Origin: Amoebidium appalachense | Taxonomy: Eukaryota; Ichthyosporea | Direction of reading: 5' to 3' | DNA length: 43,095 nucleotides | Assembly: GCA_963693365.1 (NCBI GenBank) | Contig: CAVNZM010000038.1 | Span: 1 to 43,095, forward strand | In this document: one piece after another, positions 33,536-43,095 of the stretch | How positions within the stretch are numbered: the first letter of the stretch is position 1 | Layout of the letters: each line of letters starts with the position of its first letter | Program-made: the position numbers and the translations under genes | The notes under the pieces: model-generated | Seen by the model: only the letters and a program-made list of their open reading frames with translations | Told to the model about the DNA's origin: nothing | Databases searched by the model: none

Positions 33536-33566
33536 CCCACCACACACACACACACACACATACAAC

Positions 33567-33840
33567 GGCATTCGGGTACACACATGCACACTTTGCATCC
33601 CCCTCCCCCCCCCCCCACACAAAGGCATTCGGGTACACACATGCACACTTTGCATCCCCCCTCCCCCACACACATACAAAGGCATTCGGGTACACACATG
33701 CACACTTTGCATCCCCCTCCCCCACACACATACAAAGGCATTCGGGTACACACATGCACACTTTGCATCCCCCTCCCCCACACACATACAAAGGCATTCG
33801 GGTACACACATGCACACTTTGCATCCCCCCTCCCCCACCC
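33567..33840 (+). repeat. 56-57-bp tandem repeat, five units
   Basis: Units start GGCATTCGGGTACACACATG at 33567, 33624, 33681, 33737 and 33793 and include CA-rich and C-rich parts. A CA microsatellite precedes them (33540-33560). No gene. Confidence 0.9.
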
Positions 33841-33895
33841 CCTTCGTGAGAATGCACTGAGTGTCACATATTTATAATAAGTTGAATTTTATTGA

Positions 33896-34027
33896 TCGTA
33901 AAAAAGCACGAAGTCGCCTACCCTGCTAGTAATATGGTGATACCGATCCGTCAGGCCATTGATCGTAAAAAGGCACGAAGTCGCCTGGCCTGCTGGTAAT
34001 ATGGTGATACCGATCACAGTCAGGCCA
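33896..34027. repeat. Tandem duplication of about 65 bp over the 3' end of the 626-aa gene
   Basis: 33896-33958 and 33961-34027 are near-identical; the second copy is inside the gene (encoding D-R-Y-H-H-I-T-S-R and F-Y-D-Q), the first lies mostly beyond its stop. Confidence 0.85.
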
Positions 34028-35806
34028 AAGTTCATCCCATGTGTTGGTTGCTGCTTCATAATACAACCAGTGGTCGTATGGTTCACCAACTACTTGCACA
34101 TGGTGATTCCTGATGGCATCCTCGAGGGCTGTCTGACACGGCAGTTGCGGGTACCAATCCGCACCATCCAAAACCTCGGCGATAGGAACAGCACTCCACA
34201 GGGCATCCGCGCTGGGAGACGTGTCAGGCTGGCCCGTGGTCTTGTTAATACCGATATAGCTGCTGCGCTGTTGTTCCAAATGGTCGGAGGGGGTTTCTAC
34301 CCAATAATTCTCGATTTCTGCCTGCCACGGGCAGACGCCGTCGGCATCGTTGAGCATGATTTGGTCATATCCACTCGGGGGGTAGATGACGGCCACTTGC
34401 CGGGTTTCGGTGTCGTAAGCATACAACCCGTCAACAACGAATGGCAAATCTCTACCTTGCCCCTCCTTTTGGGCTTTTTGGAACTCTTCGCGCTCAACAT
34501 CTTTCCTGATTGTGTCAATTAAGTCTCCCCAATCGAAGGGAAGCACAATGACGTGTCGTTTGTTCATGACGTCCACAAGCATCTGCCACGACACGCCCAC
34601 TTGCAGACGCCGCATGTATGTGGAAATTTCGACGGTTTCGATGTCGGTATCGATCTGGCCCAGGGGAACAAACTCGCCTTCTTCCTGCCCTTCCTGAATC
34701 TCGTAAGCAAACCACCCCGTGCACCGCCCGAATATGTTTTTGCGCTCGGCAGGCCCACCCTCGCTGTAATCCGCCTGGACCCTGCTAACTAAATTCGAAA
34801 GCTTTTTGTCCCATTCCAGCTTGTGTCTAATGATGTTTGCGTAGTCGTACAGGTGGACTTGGGTACGGGGTGCAGTTGTAACTGGCGGGTTTGAGGCAGC
34901 TTGTGCCAAAATATTGGCCTTTTGGGTGGCCATATCTAGTATTATATTCGCATGGACATCGTCGTAGCCGTCGTTGTCGTGGTCCCTCCGGTGGGCATAA
35001 TGGTCCATCAATCGCAGCAGCAAACACGTGTTAAACGACTCTAACGTATACGCAGAGCTGTCTAACTTGACAACTCCTGCAGACCCTCGCAACCACGCAG
35101 TGCACGGCGGGTAATGCCGCAGTTTGCCGTCCCCCGTGTACCCCTCACTGGGGTGTGTCTCTACGATCCTTCTAATAGCATCCTCAGGAAGTAAACCCCA
35201 CCAGTTCCAGAACCTACTATCCTGAAAATCACTGTTATTCTCTATGGCGTATTGGACATCCGCCAAAGTGGAGGTTGCAAAAAACATATCGGCAAAGCTC
35301 TCGCTCGTTTTTTGGTCCAGTTCGGACATTTTTGCCGCAATCTCTGCTGCTGTGGCCTGCATCACCGTCCTAGTTGCAAGGCAACAGCGCCCTTCAGGGT
35401 TGTACACGGCCAGCTTGTCATAGCTTCGGAGGTACACCGCTGTGCATGCACGGAAACCTGCTTTCAACTCTTCCTGCAGTTGCAATAGACTCAACGAGGT
35501 GTCTACCTCAAACACAACAAAAGGGTGCAACGTTTCCACTAGAGTGACATCTTCGGGGGTTGAAACCGTGGCAAGGCCGTTGGTGTTTGCAAGAGAAAAC
35601 ACTACAACATCTTCCCCTACAGGGCCTAACAACAGCGGTGTCTTCGATGGAACGATCCGAACACGCACTGGCATTGAGGGTGCAAGTCCCATTGCTGACA
35701 GCGAAATAATAATTCTGCATATACCCTGCATGCCAAATCCTGTTGTGTTTTCGTGCAGCTGAGGTCGGTGTATTTGAAACGATTTGGATATAATAACATC
35801 AGTCAT
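33926..35806 (-). CDS. Hypothetical protein, 626 aa
   Basis: Start at ATG 35806; a Met at 35731 is an alternative. It is not recognised. The text is protein-like throughout, with balanced composition, many Trp/Tyr near the C-terminus (W-D-E-L-W-P, F-V-P-F-Y-D-Q-W-P) and no membrane segment or known catalytic motif. Its end was altered by a local duplication: the last coded residues repeat a sequence that continues beyond the stop. It is less GC-rich than most of the window. It lies alone between two arrays of the same 50-bp repeat in opposite orientation, and four CCAAT boxes stand just upstream of its start. Confidence 0.65.
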   Translation of the reverse strand: MTDVIISKSFQIHRPQLHENTTGFGMQGICRIIISLSAMGLAPSMPVRVRIVPSKTPLLLGPVGEDVVVFSLANTNGLATVSTPEDVTLVETLHPFVVFEVDTSLSLLQLQEELKAGFRACTAVYLRSYDKLAVYNPEGRCCLATRTVMQATAAEIAAKMSELDQKTSESFADMFFATSTLADVQYAIENNSDFQDSRFWNWWGLLPEDAIRRIVETHPSEGYTGDGKLRHYPPCTAWLRGSAGVVKLDSSAYTLESFNTCLLLRLMDHYAHRRDHDNDGYDDVHANIILDMATQKANILAQAASNPPVTTAPRTQVHLYDYANIIRHKLEWDKKLSNLVSRVQADYSEGGPAERKNIFGRCTGWFAYEIQEGQEEGEFVPLGQIDTDIETVEISTYMRRLQVGVSWQMLVDVMNKRHVIVLPFDWGDLIDTIRKDVEREEFQKAQKEGQGRDLPFVVDGLYAYDTETRQVAVIYPPSGYDQIMLNDADGVCPWQAEIENYWVETPSDHLEQQRSSYIGINKTTGQPDTSPSADALWSAVPIAEVLDGADWYPQLPCQTALEDAIRNHHVQVVGEPYDHWLYYEAATNTWDELWPDCDRYHHITSRPGDFVPFYDQWPDGSVSPYY

Positions 35807-35810
35807 CGCG

Positions 35811-35908
35811 CTGATTGGCTAAACGCGGATGACACATCTTTTCGGATGATTGGTTGGATAAATCTAGTTACCATCGGCTAGCCGCGCTGATTGGCCAAAT
35901 CCAATTGG
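35811..35908 (-). promoter_or_regulatory. Cluster of CCAAT boxes
   Basis: On the minus strand CCAAT occurs at about 35814-35818, 35849-35853, 35890-35894 and 35901-35908, directly upstream of the gene starting at 35806. Eukaryotic promoters use such boxes; here function is inferred. Confidence 0.4.
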
Positions 35909-36160
35909 TGTTGCTTCGGCATAACCCGTGCGCAAGCCCGAAAATTCGGATTTGTTTCTTGGTATTTTTTGAAGTCCGGAATATTTTTGCCTGGGGTGTA
36001 TGGTATATTTTCATCCCCAGTTAAAGGGGGTGAAAGGGGGTTCCTATTTTAGCTTACCACGAAATTTGCAGGGGTTTACCATAAACTGAAAATATGATGG
36101 TATTTTTGAAACGTTTAGGGTATTTTTTACCGTAAAAACGGGGTTATGGTCGGGCCTGCC
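35909..36160. other. AT-rich intergenic stretch
   Basis: No gene. Several GGTATTTTT-like motifs recur (around 35960, 36010, 36100, 36120), the last followed by a small inverted repeat TTTTTACCGTAAAAA. Confidence 0.45.
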
Positions 36161-36510
36161 CGTGCGCTTGCACCTGTGTTGCTTGAGAGTAGGGTCATGA
36201 GCGCTATCACCGTGCGCTTGCACCTGTGTTGCTTGAGAGTAGGGTCATGAGCGCTATCACCGTGCGCTTGCACCTGTGTTGCTTGAGAGTAGGGTCATGA
36301 GCGCTATCACCGTGCGCTTGCACCTGTGTTGCTTGAGAGTAGGGTCATGAGCGCTATCACCGTGCGCTTGCACCTGTGTTGCTTGAGAGTAGGGTCATGA
36401 GCGCTATCACCGTGCGCTTGCACCTGTGTTGCTTGAGAGTAGGGTCATGAGCGCTATCACCGTGCGCTTGCACCTGTGTTGCTTGAGAGTAGGGTCATGA
36501 TCGCTATCAC
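36161..36510 (+). repeat. 50-bp tandem repeat, seven units
   Basis: Units start CGTGCGCTTGCACCTGTGTT at 36161, 36211, 36261, 36311, 36361, 36411 and 36461; the first six are identical and the last carries a G to T change. In reverse complement they match the second version of the units at 33096-33510. There are no spacers, so it is not a CRISPR. Confidence 0.95.
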
Positions 36511-36611
36511 CATACCCTTGCTCATGAGCGCCCCCCCCCCCCCCCCCCCCAAACCCTCCTCCCATCTGCCCGCACAACCCCAACCCCACATTATATCGTG
36601 CACCGGGTAAC

Positions 36612-37005
36612 ATGGACGCTGGCGCACCCCTTCCCCCACCCAGCCCATTCGCACCCCCCTCCCCCGATCCGCACAAGCCCGCGCAGCACCCCCGGGCCCT
36701 CCCCCATCCTACTGGCCATCCTGGCCGGCCTGATCCTCTACGTGCTCTGGGACACGTTCAGCCCACGTGTGCGGCGGCGCCTGGCAGTGCTCAAGTGCCA
36801 GCGTGCGTGCCCAATGTGTGCCAGCTGCGGCAGCTGCGTTCCCCGCCGCAAGTGTGCGCACTGCCCCCGCTGCCACGTGTGCGGTGCCAGCCCCACTCGG
36901 TGCGCACAGTGCCCCGCATGCACGCGCTGCCCGCCCGAGCAGAAGTGCCCGGCGTGCCCCACGTGTGCGCATGCGCCTGCGGTGGTGATCAAGGAGCGCA
37001 CTTGA
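36612..37005 (+). pseudogene. Single-pass membrane protein with CxxC repeats, frameshifted in a C-rich start
   Basis: An ATG at 36612 follows an ATTATATC box and opens a Pro-rich frame (MDAGAPLPPPSPF), but the convincing part is in a different frame that has no ATG of its own: a membrane helix (PILLAILAGLILYVLW), a basic stop-transfer segment and then sixteen Cys in C-x-x-C pairs (CPMCASCGSC, CAHCPRCHVCG, CPACTRCP) to TGA/stop at 37005. The C runs between 36630 and 36715 are the likely place of the shift. The Cys pairs could bind zinc. Style and small size match the viral genes to the left. Confidence 0.55.
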
Positions 37006-37041
37006 AGGGTTGGGTGAGCAGAGATTTTTGTGGCATAGAGT

Positions 37042-37302
37042 ATGGCGTACCAATGGGAGTACAAGCTGAAGGAGGAGCCCGGCAAGGCACCCGTGGTGCA
37101 GGCAACTATTGTGCCGACCGAGGCCACCACCCGGCGGACGCAGATGGAGCAACGAGCATACGCACAAGAGCTTGCGGAAAAGGGCTATATAGATCTGCCC
37201 GATGAGTTGGCGGAGAAGTGTGGATTCAAGAAGTGGGTGCCGAAGAATCAACGACAGACAGCAATTGTACTGCAGAAGATGATGGAGCCTGAGGATGCAT
37301 AG
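37042..37302 (+). CDS. Hypothetical protein, 86 aa
   Basis: Begins 37 bp after the CxxC gene on the same strand. The product is a charged, helical, soluble protein (Q-E-L-A-E-K-G-Y-I-D-L-P-D-E-L-A-E-K near the middle) with no Cys pattern apart from one Cys and no hydrophobic segment. It is the last viral-style gene before the microsatellite-rich right part. Not recognised. Confidence 0.6.
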   Translation: MAYQWEYKLKEEPGKAPVVQATIVPTEATTRRTQMEQRAYAQELAEKGYIDLPDELAEKCGFKKWVPKNQRQTAIVLQKMMEPEDA

Positions 37303-37334
37303 AGACCTACACACAAAGGATGAATGGACTTACA

Positions 37335-37406
37335 CCACAAACATGGAAAATGTAAATGACGAGAGAATCTCCACAAACATGGAAAATGTAAATGACGAGA
37401 GAATCT
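37335..37406 (+). repeat. 36-bp tandem duplication
   Basis: 37335-37370 and 37371-37406 are identical (starting CCACAAACATGG). They lie just before the GT microsatellite. Confidence 0.95.
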
Positions 37407-37493
37407 GTTGGGATGTTTAATTTTGATGAGCTGGAGTCTATCTCCCCCCCCCTCCCCTTCACCGTTCAATGAAAACTTGGTAGCATGTGTATC

Positions 37494-37767
<274 letters not shown>

Positions 37768-38016
37768 CAATGTACGTGCCAGTGTGCTTGTACACAGATT
37801 GAAAAGGAGACTTGGGGTATATTAAATGGAGTCTCTCCCGCTACCACGGGCAAATACATTCAATAATCATTACGGAAACTTGGTACTGTTACCGGGCAAA
37901 TACAATATACATGAAAATTTGGATAAGATTGAAGCAGATCACATTCGAATAAACATTACAGAAAACTTGGTATGAAAACTTTGTACCACGTCTTTCCTCC
38001 ACCACACCCATCACAA

Positions 38017-38408
38017 ACCCCTATAGATGTGGATGTGTGCCTACTGCCCACACCACCACAAATACGTTTCCCCCACCGCACCCACCACAAACCCTAAGTA
38101 AGATGTGAATGTGGGGCCTACCCGCCGCCACCACTACAACTACGTTTCCCCCACCGCACCCACCACAAACCCTAAGTAAGATGTGAATGTGGGGCCTACC
38201 CGCCGCCACCACTACAACTACGTTTCCCCCACCGCACCCACCACAAACCCTAAGTAAGATGTGAATGTGGGGCCTACCCGCCGCCACCACTACAACTACG
38301 TTTCCCCCCACCGCACCCACCACAAACCCTAAGTAAGATGTGAATGTGGGGCCTACCCGCCGCCACCACTACAACTACGTTTCCCCCACCGCACCCACCA
38401 CAAACCCT
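38017..38408 (+). repeat. 78-bp tandem repeat, about five units
   Basis: The TAAGTAAGATGTGAATGTGG start recurs at 38095, 38173, 38251 and 38330; an earlier unit is degenerate. The array ends exactly at the stop codon of the JmjC gene, so it forms its 3' flank. Confidence 0.9.
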
Positions 38409-38733
38409 AGGCCACATTCATTTTGGCTTCCTCCTCGAACTCCTTGATGTCAGCCTTGTACTTCTCTCTCAGCTTTTTCCACTGTGCAGGGGACACCTGT
38501 GGGTTGATAGTTGGGTGTAAGTGGTAGTCCAGCCAGGTGATTTGTTTATGCAAGGCTCAGACATCACTGTATGCCATTACCTCAAACACACCCACGCACC
38601 CACCACTACACCACCATGGCACACACCCACAGAAAACGAACTCCTACGTGTGGACCAGGTCAAGAAAAACTCTGCAAGGACCCAAAAAACCGTTTTTACG
38701 AACCCCTACATGTAATTGTGAATGCTAGGGCAT

Positions 38734-38820
<87 letters not shown>

Positions 38821-41732
38821 GTGTGTGTGTGTTACGTGTTTGTTTGTTTTTTTTTTTTTTTTTTTTTTTTTTTTTGGGGGGGGGGGGGAGGGGGGGGGGA
38901 GGGGGGCTACCTTGAAAACGTGTTTCCTGTCAGTGTAGCCACACGTGCATGCCGGGGGGGGCTTCTTGCCAGCGACCACAAGCCAGTTGACCGTGGCAAA
39001 ATTTACCGCCTCGGCCAAGCTGCTACCAGTAGCATACCCAAAGTGGTATGCCCCAGGCAATGTGTAGATGACCTCGCCGGCCTGCTGAACCGTGTGCTGC
39101 ACAGGAACACCCTTCTTCATCAAGTAACGGGGGTGGATGAACACAGACTGTCCCACCCACATGTTAGTCATATGAAAAACCGGGTGGTCGTTTTTGTAAG
39201 TGCTTTTTTGTTTTTTGTTCTTCACGTCATTCACGTCAGTGTCTACCACTCCCTCTCTCTCTCTTCTTGTAGTCCTCTGTTGTGTGTGTGGTCGTTTTTT
39301 TTTTTTTTTTTTTTTTGGGGGGGGGGGTGGTGAGGGATTACCTTATGCTGTGTGACTTTCTTGCAGATACCGGCCCCCGAAAGGCCAAGCCTCTTGTAGA
39401 TATCCTCGAGGATAGACGTGACCTGTCCATTGTACTCTGCACTGATTATATACCAGCCTTTGTCTCCGGGCCCACGGGCCATGATGTTGACACTTCCGAG
39501 CAGAGCGTCTTCTGTGTGGGGCACAAACGGAGACCCCGTCGTGACACTGCAAGGAGGCATGTGATTGGGGTTAAAACAATAATTAGTTCCGACTTCGATG
39601 TGATCCAATACATTCCGAGAAGACCTGACCCATGTTTGTTGTTGTGTTTTTTTTTGTTTTTTTTTTTTTGGGGGGGGGGGGGAAGGGGTGGGGGGCATAC
39701 TTATAGAGCATCGGTGTTGAGATGCCCTCACAGTTCTGGAACTCTCTCGATACAATCGACCCCAGCGTCTCCAAGCTGAACATGTAGTCGATTTCTTCCC
39801 TCACTACCTGTACACACACCACATTGCATCAACACAACATACACTCTCCGCACAAACACACGCACACACCCATGCCTACACAACATGCACTCTCTGCTGC
39901 ACAAACACACGCACACACCCATGCCTACACAACATGCACCCTCTGCTGCACACACACGAATACACCCATGCCTATACAACATGCACCCTCTGCTGCACAC
40001 ACACGAATACACCCATGCCTACACAACATGCACCCTCTGCTGCACACACACGAATACACCCATGCCTACACAACATGCACCCTCTGCTGCACACACACGA
40101 ATACACCCATGCCTACACAACATGCACCCTCTGCTGCACACACACGAATACACCCATGCCTACAGAATACACCCATGCCTTCACAACATGCACCCTCTGC
40201 TGCACACACACGAATACACCCATGCCTACACAACATGCACCCTCTGCTGCACACACACGAATACACCCATGCCTACACAACATGCACCCTCTGCTGCACA
40301 CACACGAATACACCCATGCCTACACAACATGCACCCTCTGCTGCACACACACGAATACACCCATGCCTTCACAACATCACACACACGAATACACCCATGC
40401 CTACACAACATGCACCCTCTGCTGCACACACACGAATACACCCATGCCTACACAACATGCACCATCAGCTGCACACACACGAATACACCCATGCCTACAC
40501 AACATGCACCCTCTGCTGCACACACACGAATACACCCATGCCTACACAACATGCACCCTCTGCTGCACACACACGAATACACCCATGCCTACACAACATG
40601 CACCATCAGCTGCACACACACGAATACACCCATGCCTACACAACATGCACCCTCAGCTGCACACACACGAATACACCCATGCCTACACAACATGCACCCT
40701 CTGCTGCACACACATTAATACACCCATGCCTACACAACATGCACCATCAGCTGCACACACACGAATACACCCATGCCTACACAACATGCACCCTCAGCTG
40801 CACACACACGAATACACCCATGCCTACACAACATGCACCCTCTGCTGCACACACACGAATACACCCATGCCTACACAACATGCACCATCAGCTGCACACA
40901 CACGAATACACCCATGCCTACACAACATGCACCCTCAGCTGCACACACATGAATACACCCATGCCTACACAACATGCACCCTCTGCTGCACACACACGAA
41001 TACACCCATGCCTACACAACATGCACCATCAGCTGCACACACACGAATACACCCATGCCTACACAACATGCACCCTCAGCTGCACACACACGAATACACC
41101 CATGCCTACACAACATGCACCCTCAGCTGCACACACACGAATACACCCATGCCTACACAACATGCACCCTCTGCACAAACACACGCACATACACACACAT
41201 GACATACACGTACCTCACTGGGTGTATGGGTGTTTTTAAGAGGTGTCAGATCCGTTCCGTAAAAGAACATTTTACTGTAAGTTTCCGGTAAGCAGTCCAA
41301 TTGCCCCCAGAACTCCTCCTCATCCAACGGGTCCCCCTGCTCAATCGTGTTAGCTCCTGTTCACGGTAACCATACCCTAATGGTTGCAAATACGCACCTC
41401 TGGAATTTGCTCTTTGATGTCGTCCCTATAAACGAGGAAGACATCCTTGATGGCGGTAGCCTCCAGACAGATTTTGGTGTAGGATTTTCTCACTGGTGTG
41501 GCCCAAGCAGCCTCTTCCAGCCCCTGCACTACCGGTTCGGGAAGCATGAACTTGACGGCACCAGCTGCCCGAACCTCGTGTCGTTTTTCCATTACCCTAA
41601 CTATCGTCTCAAATGAGAGCTTTTCTAACTGCAGTTGGCTGAGATGTTTCACGGGTACCTCGGTGAACCCCACCGACTCCCCTGTCTCCGCCCCCTGCTG
41701 TTGCCCCCTATCCGCCTCCTCCGCTTCTTGCT
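38407..41732 (-). CDS. Spliced JmjC-domain (histone demethylase-like) gene, partial at 5' end
   Basis: Exons on the minus strand, in order: about 41732-41394/41398, 41356-41214, 39807-39701, 39624-39342, about 39219-38911 and 38496-38407 (stop TAG). Most junctions have GT and AG ends and matching phases: 41214 to 39807 phase 0, 39701 to 39624 completing an AAG codon, 39342 to 39219 phase 0, 38911 to 38496 phase 0. The JmjC fold is clear: V-P-H-T-E-D (Fe ligands His and Glu), D-K-G-W-Y (2-oxoglutarate Lys), then A-Y-H-F-G-Y and E-A-V-N-F-A (distal His). An upstream E-F-W and Y-G-T-D-L segment fits KDM4/5-type proteins. The junction near 41357-41397 is unresolved, and the first exons are not visible. 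Expected role: 2-oxoglutarate/Fe-dependent histone lysine demethylation in the nucleus. Most likely a cellular gene. Confidence 0.8.
38735..38900. repeat. Intronic (GT)n, T run and G run
   Basis: In the JmjC sense strand this reads C run, A run and (AC)n, starting at the donor GTAGCC. It lies in the last intron (38497-38910). Confidence 0.9.
38911..39219 (-). CDS. JmjC exon with the distal iron-binding His
   Basis: Codes for H-M-T-N-M-W-V, G-V-P-V-Q-H-T-V-Q-Q-A-G-E, A-Y-H-F-G-Y and E-A-V-N-F-A, ending K-H-V-F-K at a GTAGCC donor. The acceptor side (about 39219) is weak and could be placed differently. Confidence 0.75.
39342..39624 (-). CDS. JmjC exon with the H-x-E iron-binding motif
   Basis: 283 nt; codes for N-V-L-D-H-I-E through G-S-P-F-V-P-H-T-E-D-A-L-L-G-S-V-N and K-G-W-Y-I-I, ending in Q-H-K. 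Donor GTAATC after AAG; acceptor GTCAG before 39624. Confidence 0.8.
39840..41190 (+). repeat. 47-bp minisatellite, about 27 units, with a three-unit higher-order pattern
   Basis: Units contain CGAATACACCCATGCCTACA and vary at one short site (CTCTGCTG, ATCAGCTG or CTCAGCTG). After about 40595 the three variants follow in fixed order with a period of 141 bp. Two units near 40155 and 40375 are shortened. It fills the intron between exons 39701-39807 and 41214-41356, and the long open frames across it are by-products of the repeat. Confidence 0.9.
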
Positions 41733-41734
41733 CT

Positions 41735-41950
41735 GTGTGTGTGTGTGTGTGTGTGCCATGCGTGTGTGCACGTGTGTGCCGGGTGTGTGTGCATGTTTGT
41801 GCCGGGTGTGCGTGTGCGTGTGTGTCGGGGTGGGGGGTAGGATTAGCCAAGGTGGATGCACGTGTGCAGGTGTGTGTCTCTCTCTCTCTCTCTGTGTATG
41901 TGTGTGGTGGTGGTGGTGGTTGGGTGTGTGTGGCGGGGACTAGTCGAGGT
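41735..41950. repeat. GT- and CT-rich simple sequence
   Basis: Microsatellite-like tract upstream of the most 5' visible JmjC exon; no further exon could be identified in it. Confidence 0.7.
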
Positions 41951-41993
41951 GCCCAGGTGCATGCATGCGTGCAGACGTGCAATGGCTTGTGTG

Positions 41994-42028
<35 letters not shown>

Positions 42029-42660
42029 GCGGGGGGATAGCCCAGGTGCATGCGTGCGTGCAGACGTGTGATCCCTTCCGTGTGTGTGCGGGGAGAGGGG
42101 GGATAGCCCAGGTGCATGCGTGCGTGCAGACGTGTGATCCCTTCCGTGTGTGTGCGGGGAGAGGGGGGATAGCCCAGGAGCATGCATGGGTGCAGACGTG
42201 TGATCCCTTCCGTGTGTGTGCGGGGAGAGGGGGGATAGCCCAGGTGCATGCATGCGTGCAGACGTGCAATGGCTTGTGTGTTGGGGGGGGGGGGAGGGGG
42301 GGGAGCGGGGGGATAGCCCAGGTGCATGCGTGCGTGCAGACGTGCAATGGCTTGTGTGTTGGGGGGGGGGGGGGGGGGGGGAGCGGGGGGATAGCCCAGG
42401 TGCATGCGTGCGTGCAGACGTGTGATCCCTTCCGTGTGTGTGCGGGGAGAGGGGGGATAGCCCAGGTGCATGTATGCGTGCAGACGTGCAATGGCTTGTG
42501 TGTTGGGGGGGGGGGGGGGGGGGGGAGCGGGGGGATAGCCCAGGTGCATGCGTGCGTGCAGACGTGTGATCCCTTCCGTGTGTGTGCGGGGAGAGGGGGG
42601 ATAGCCCAGGTGCATGCATGCGTGCAGACGTGTAATGGCTTGTGTGTTGGGGGGGGGGGG
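41951..42660 (+). repeat. Tandem repeats of two alternating unit types with G runs
   Basis: About eleven units share GATAGCCCAGGTGCATGC and GTGCAGACGTG. One type continues CAATGGCTTGTGTGTT plus a G run, the other TGATCCCTTCCGTGTGTG. They alternate irregularly. No gene. Confidence 0.9.
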
Positions 42661-42714
42661 TTACCCGGCCTGAAATCCCAAGGAGATGTGTTGCGGGTGT
42701 GGCGGTAGCCCTCT

Positions 42715-43095
42715 GCCCCCTCTGCCCCTCCCTCTCCTCCCCCCATCCCCACCCTCTCCCTCTCCCTCCCCTCCCCCCCCCCCCCCCCTCCCCCTCTCCC
42801 CCCCCCCTCTCTCCCCCCCCCCCCCCCCTCCCCACCCCCACCCTCTCCCTCTCCCTCCCCCCCCCCCCCCCCTCCCCCTCCCCCCTCTCCCCCCTCCCCA
42901 CGCCCACCCTCTCCCTCTCCCTCCCCCCCTCCCCCCCCCTCTCCCTCTCCTCCCCCCCCTCTCCCCCCTCCCCACCCCCACCCTCTCCCTCTCCCTCCCT
43001 CCTCTCCCCCCCTCCCCCCCCCCTCTCTCTCTCTCCTCCCCCTCTCCCCCCTCCCCACCCCCTCCCTCTCCCCCCCTCCACTCTTGCCCGCTTTC
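42715..43095. repeat. C/T-rich low-complexity tract to the window end
   Basis: Almost pure C and T on the plus strand with CCCTCTCCCTCTCC-type units. No gene; the Gly/Arg/Glu frames on the minus strand are artefacts. Confidence 0.95.

Noticed and set aside
33093-33860. Pro-rich 255-codon frame
   Set aside because: Made of C runs and tandem repeats; no independent support for coding.
36161-36510. CRISPR array
   Set aside because: Units are directly contiguous with no variable spacers, and no cas genes are near.
39824-41239. Long His/Thr/Cys-rich open frames (up to 471 codons)
   Set aside because: They are translations of the 47-bp minisatellite in an intron; all three frames are open because the unit lacks stops.
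41377-43081. Long Pro/His- and Gly/Arg/Glu-rich minus-strand frames
   Set aside because: Repeat and C/T-rich tracts fused to a true JmjC exon; only about 41394-41732 is exon-like.

Overview
The window reads as part of a GC-rich nucleocytoplasmic large DNA virus (NCLDV, giant-virus type) genome, or an integrated copy of one, joined on its right side to DNA that looks like a eukaryotic chromosome. The viral character rests on several genes: a superfamily 3 (D5/DUF5906-like) helicase, a poxvirus-A22-like RuvC Holliday junction resolvase, a Nudix hydrolase, a cysteine-rich C-terminally anchored protein of poxvirus entry-fusion type, KilA-N / MSV199 / T5orf172 (BRO-type) genes, and many small membrane proteins packed on both strands without introns. 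No major capsid gene, polymerase or rRNA/tRNA gene lies in the window, so lineage and host are left open.

Layout. 1-6916: a co-oriented minus-strand block with a partial gene at the edge, a basic protein, an 875-aa probable virion protein, an entry-fusion-like membrane protein, a water-type aquaporin and three unknown genes. 7000-12420: an interrupted MSV199-type gene, small membrane proteins, a coiled-coil protein, a possibly myristoylated protein, a Nudix protein and a broken BRO-like gene. 12416-19695: a plus-strand run with a 713-aa acidic protein, a candidate cysteine protease, secreted or membrane proteins and a second probable virion protein. 19965-28841: the resolvase plus a graveyard of broken regulatory-type genes (KilA-N/T5orf172 and the LLPGK family), a second copy of the candidate protease, a secreted Cys-rich protein with a frameshift at a G run, and an intact LLPGK-family gene. 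29262-33083: a nuclease-like gene, an AT-rich spacer, the helicase, a four-finger C2H2 protein and a truncated nuclease-like copy. 33046-36510: 50-bp repeats in opposite orientations around a 626-aa unknown gene. 36612-37302: two small genes of viral style. 37495-43095: microsatellites, minisatellites and a spliced minus-strand JmjC-domain gene with GT-AG introns.

Regulation and organisation. At least seven genes have a TATA-like core promoter (consensus GAAGGTATAAAAG) 34-60 bp upstream of the start codon; twice the TAA stop of the upstream gene lies inside that TATA box. Gene families have been copied and decayed repeatedly: two candidate proteases, three LLPGK-family genes, two KilA-N copies, two nuclease-like copies and a resolvase relic. 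The most striking feature is the change at about 37.3-38.4 kb from compact intron-less viral genes to an intron-bearing JmjC gene. Three of its introns begin with a C-rich tract followed by an A-rich tract. Either a virus is integrated beside a host gene, or the contig is chimeric, or the virus carries a spliced cellular gene.
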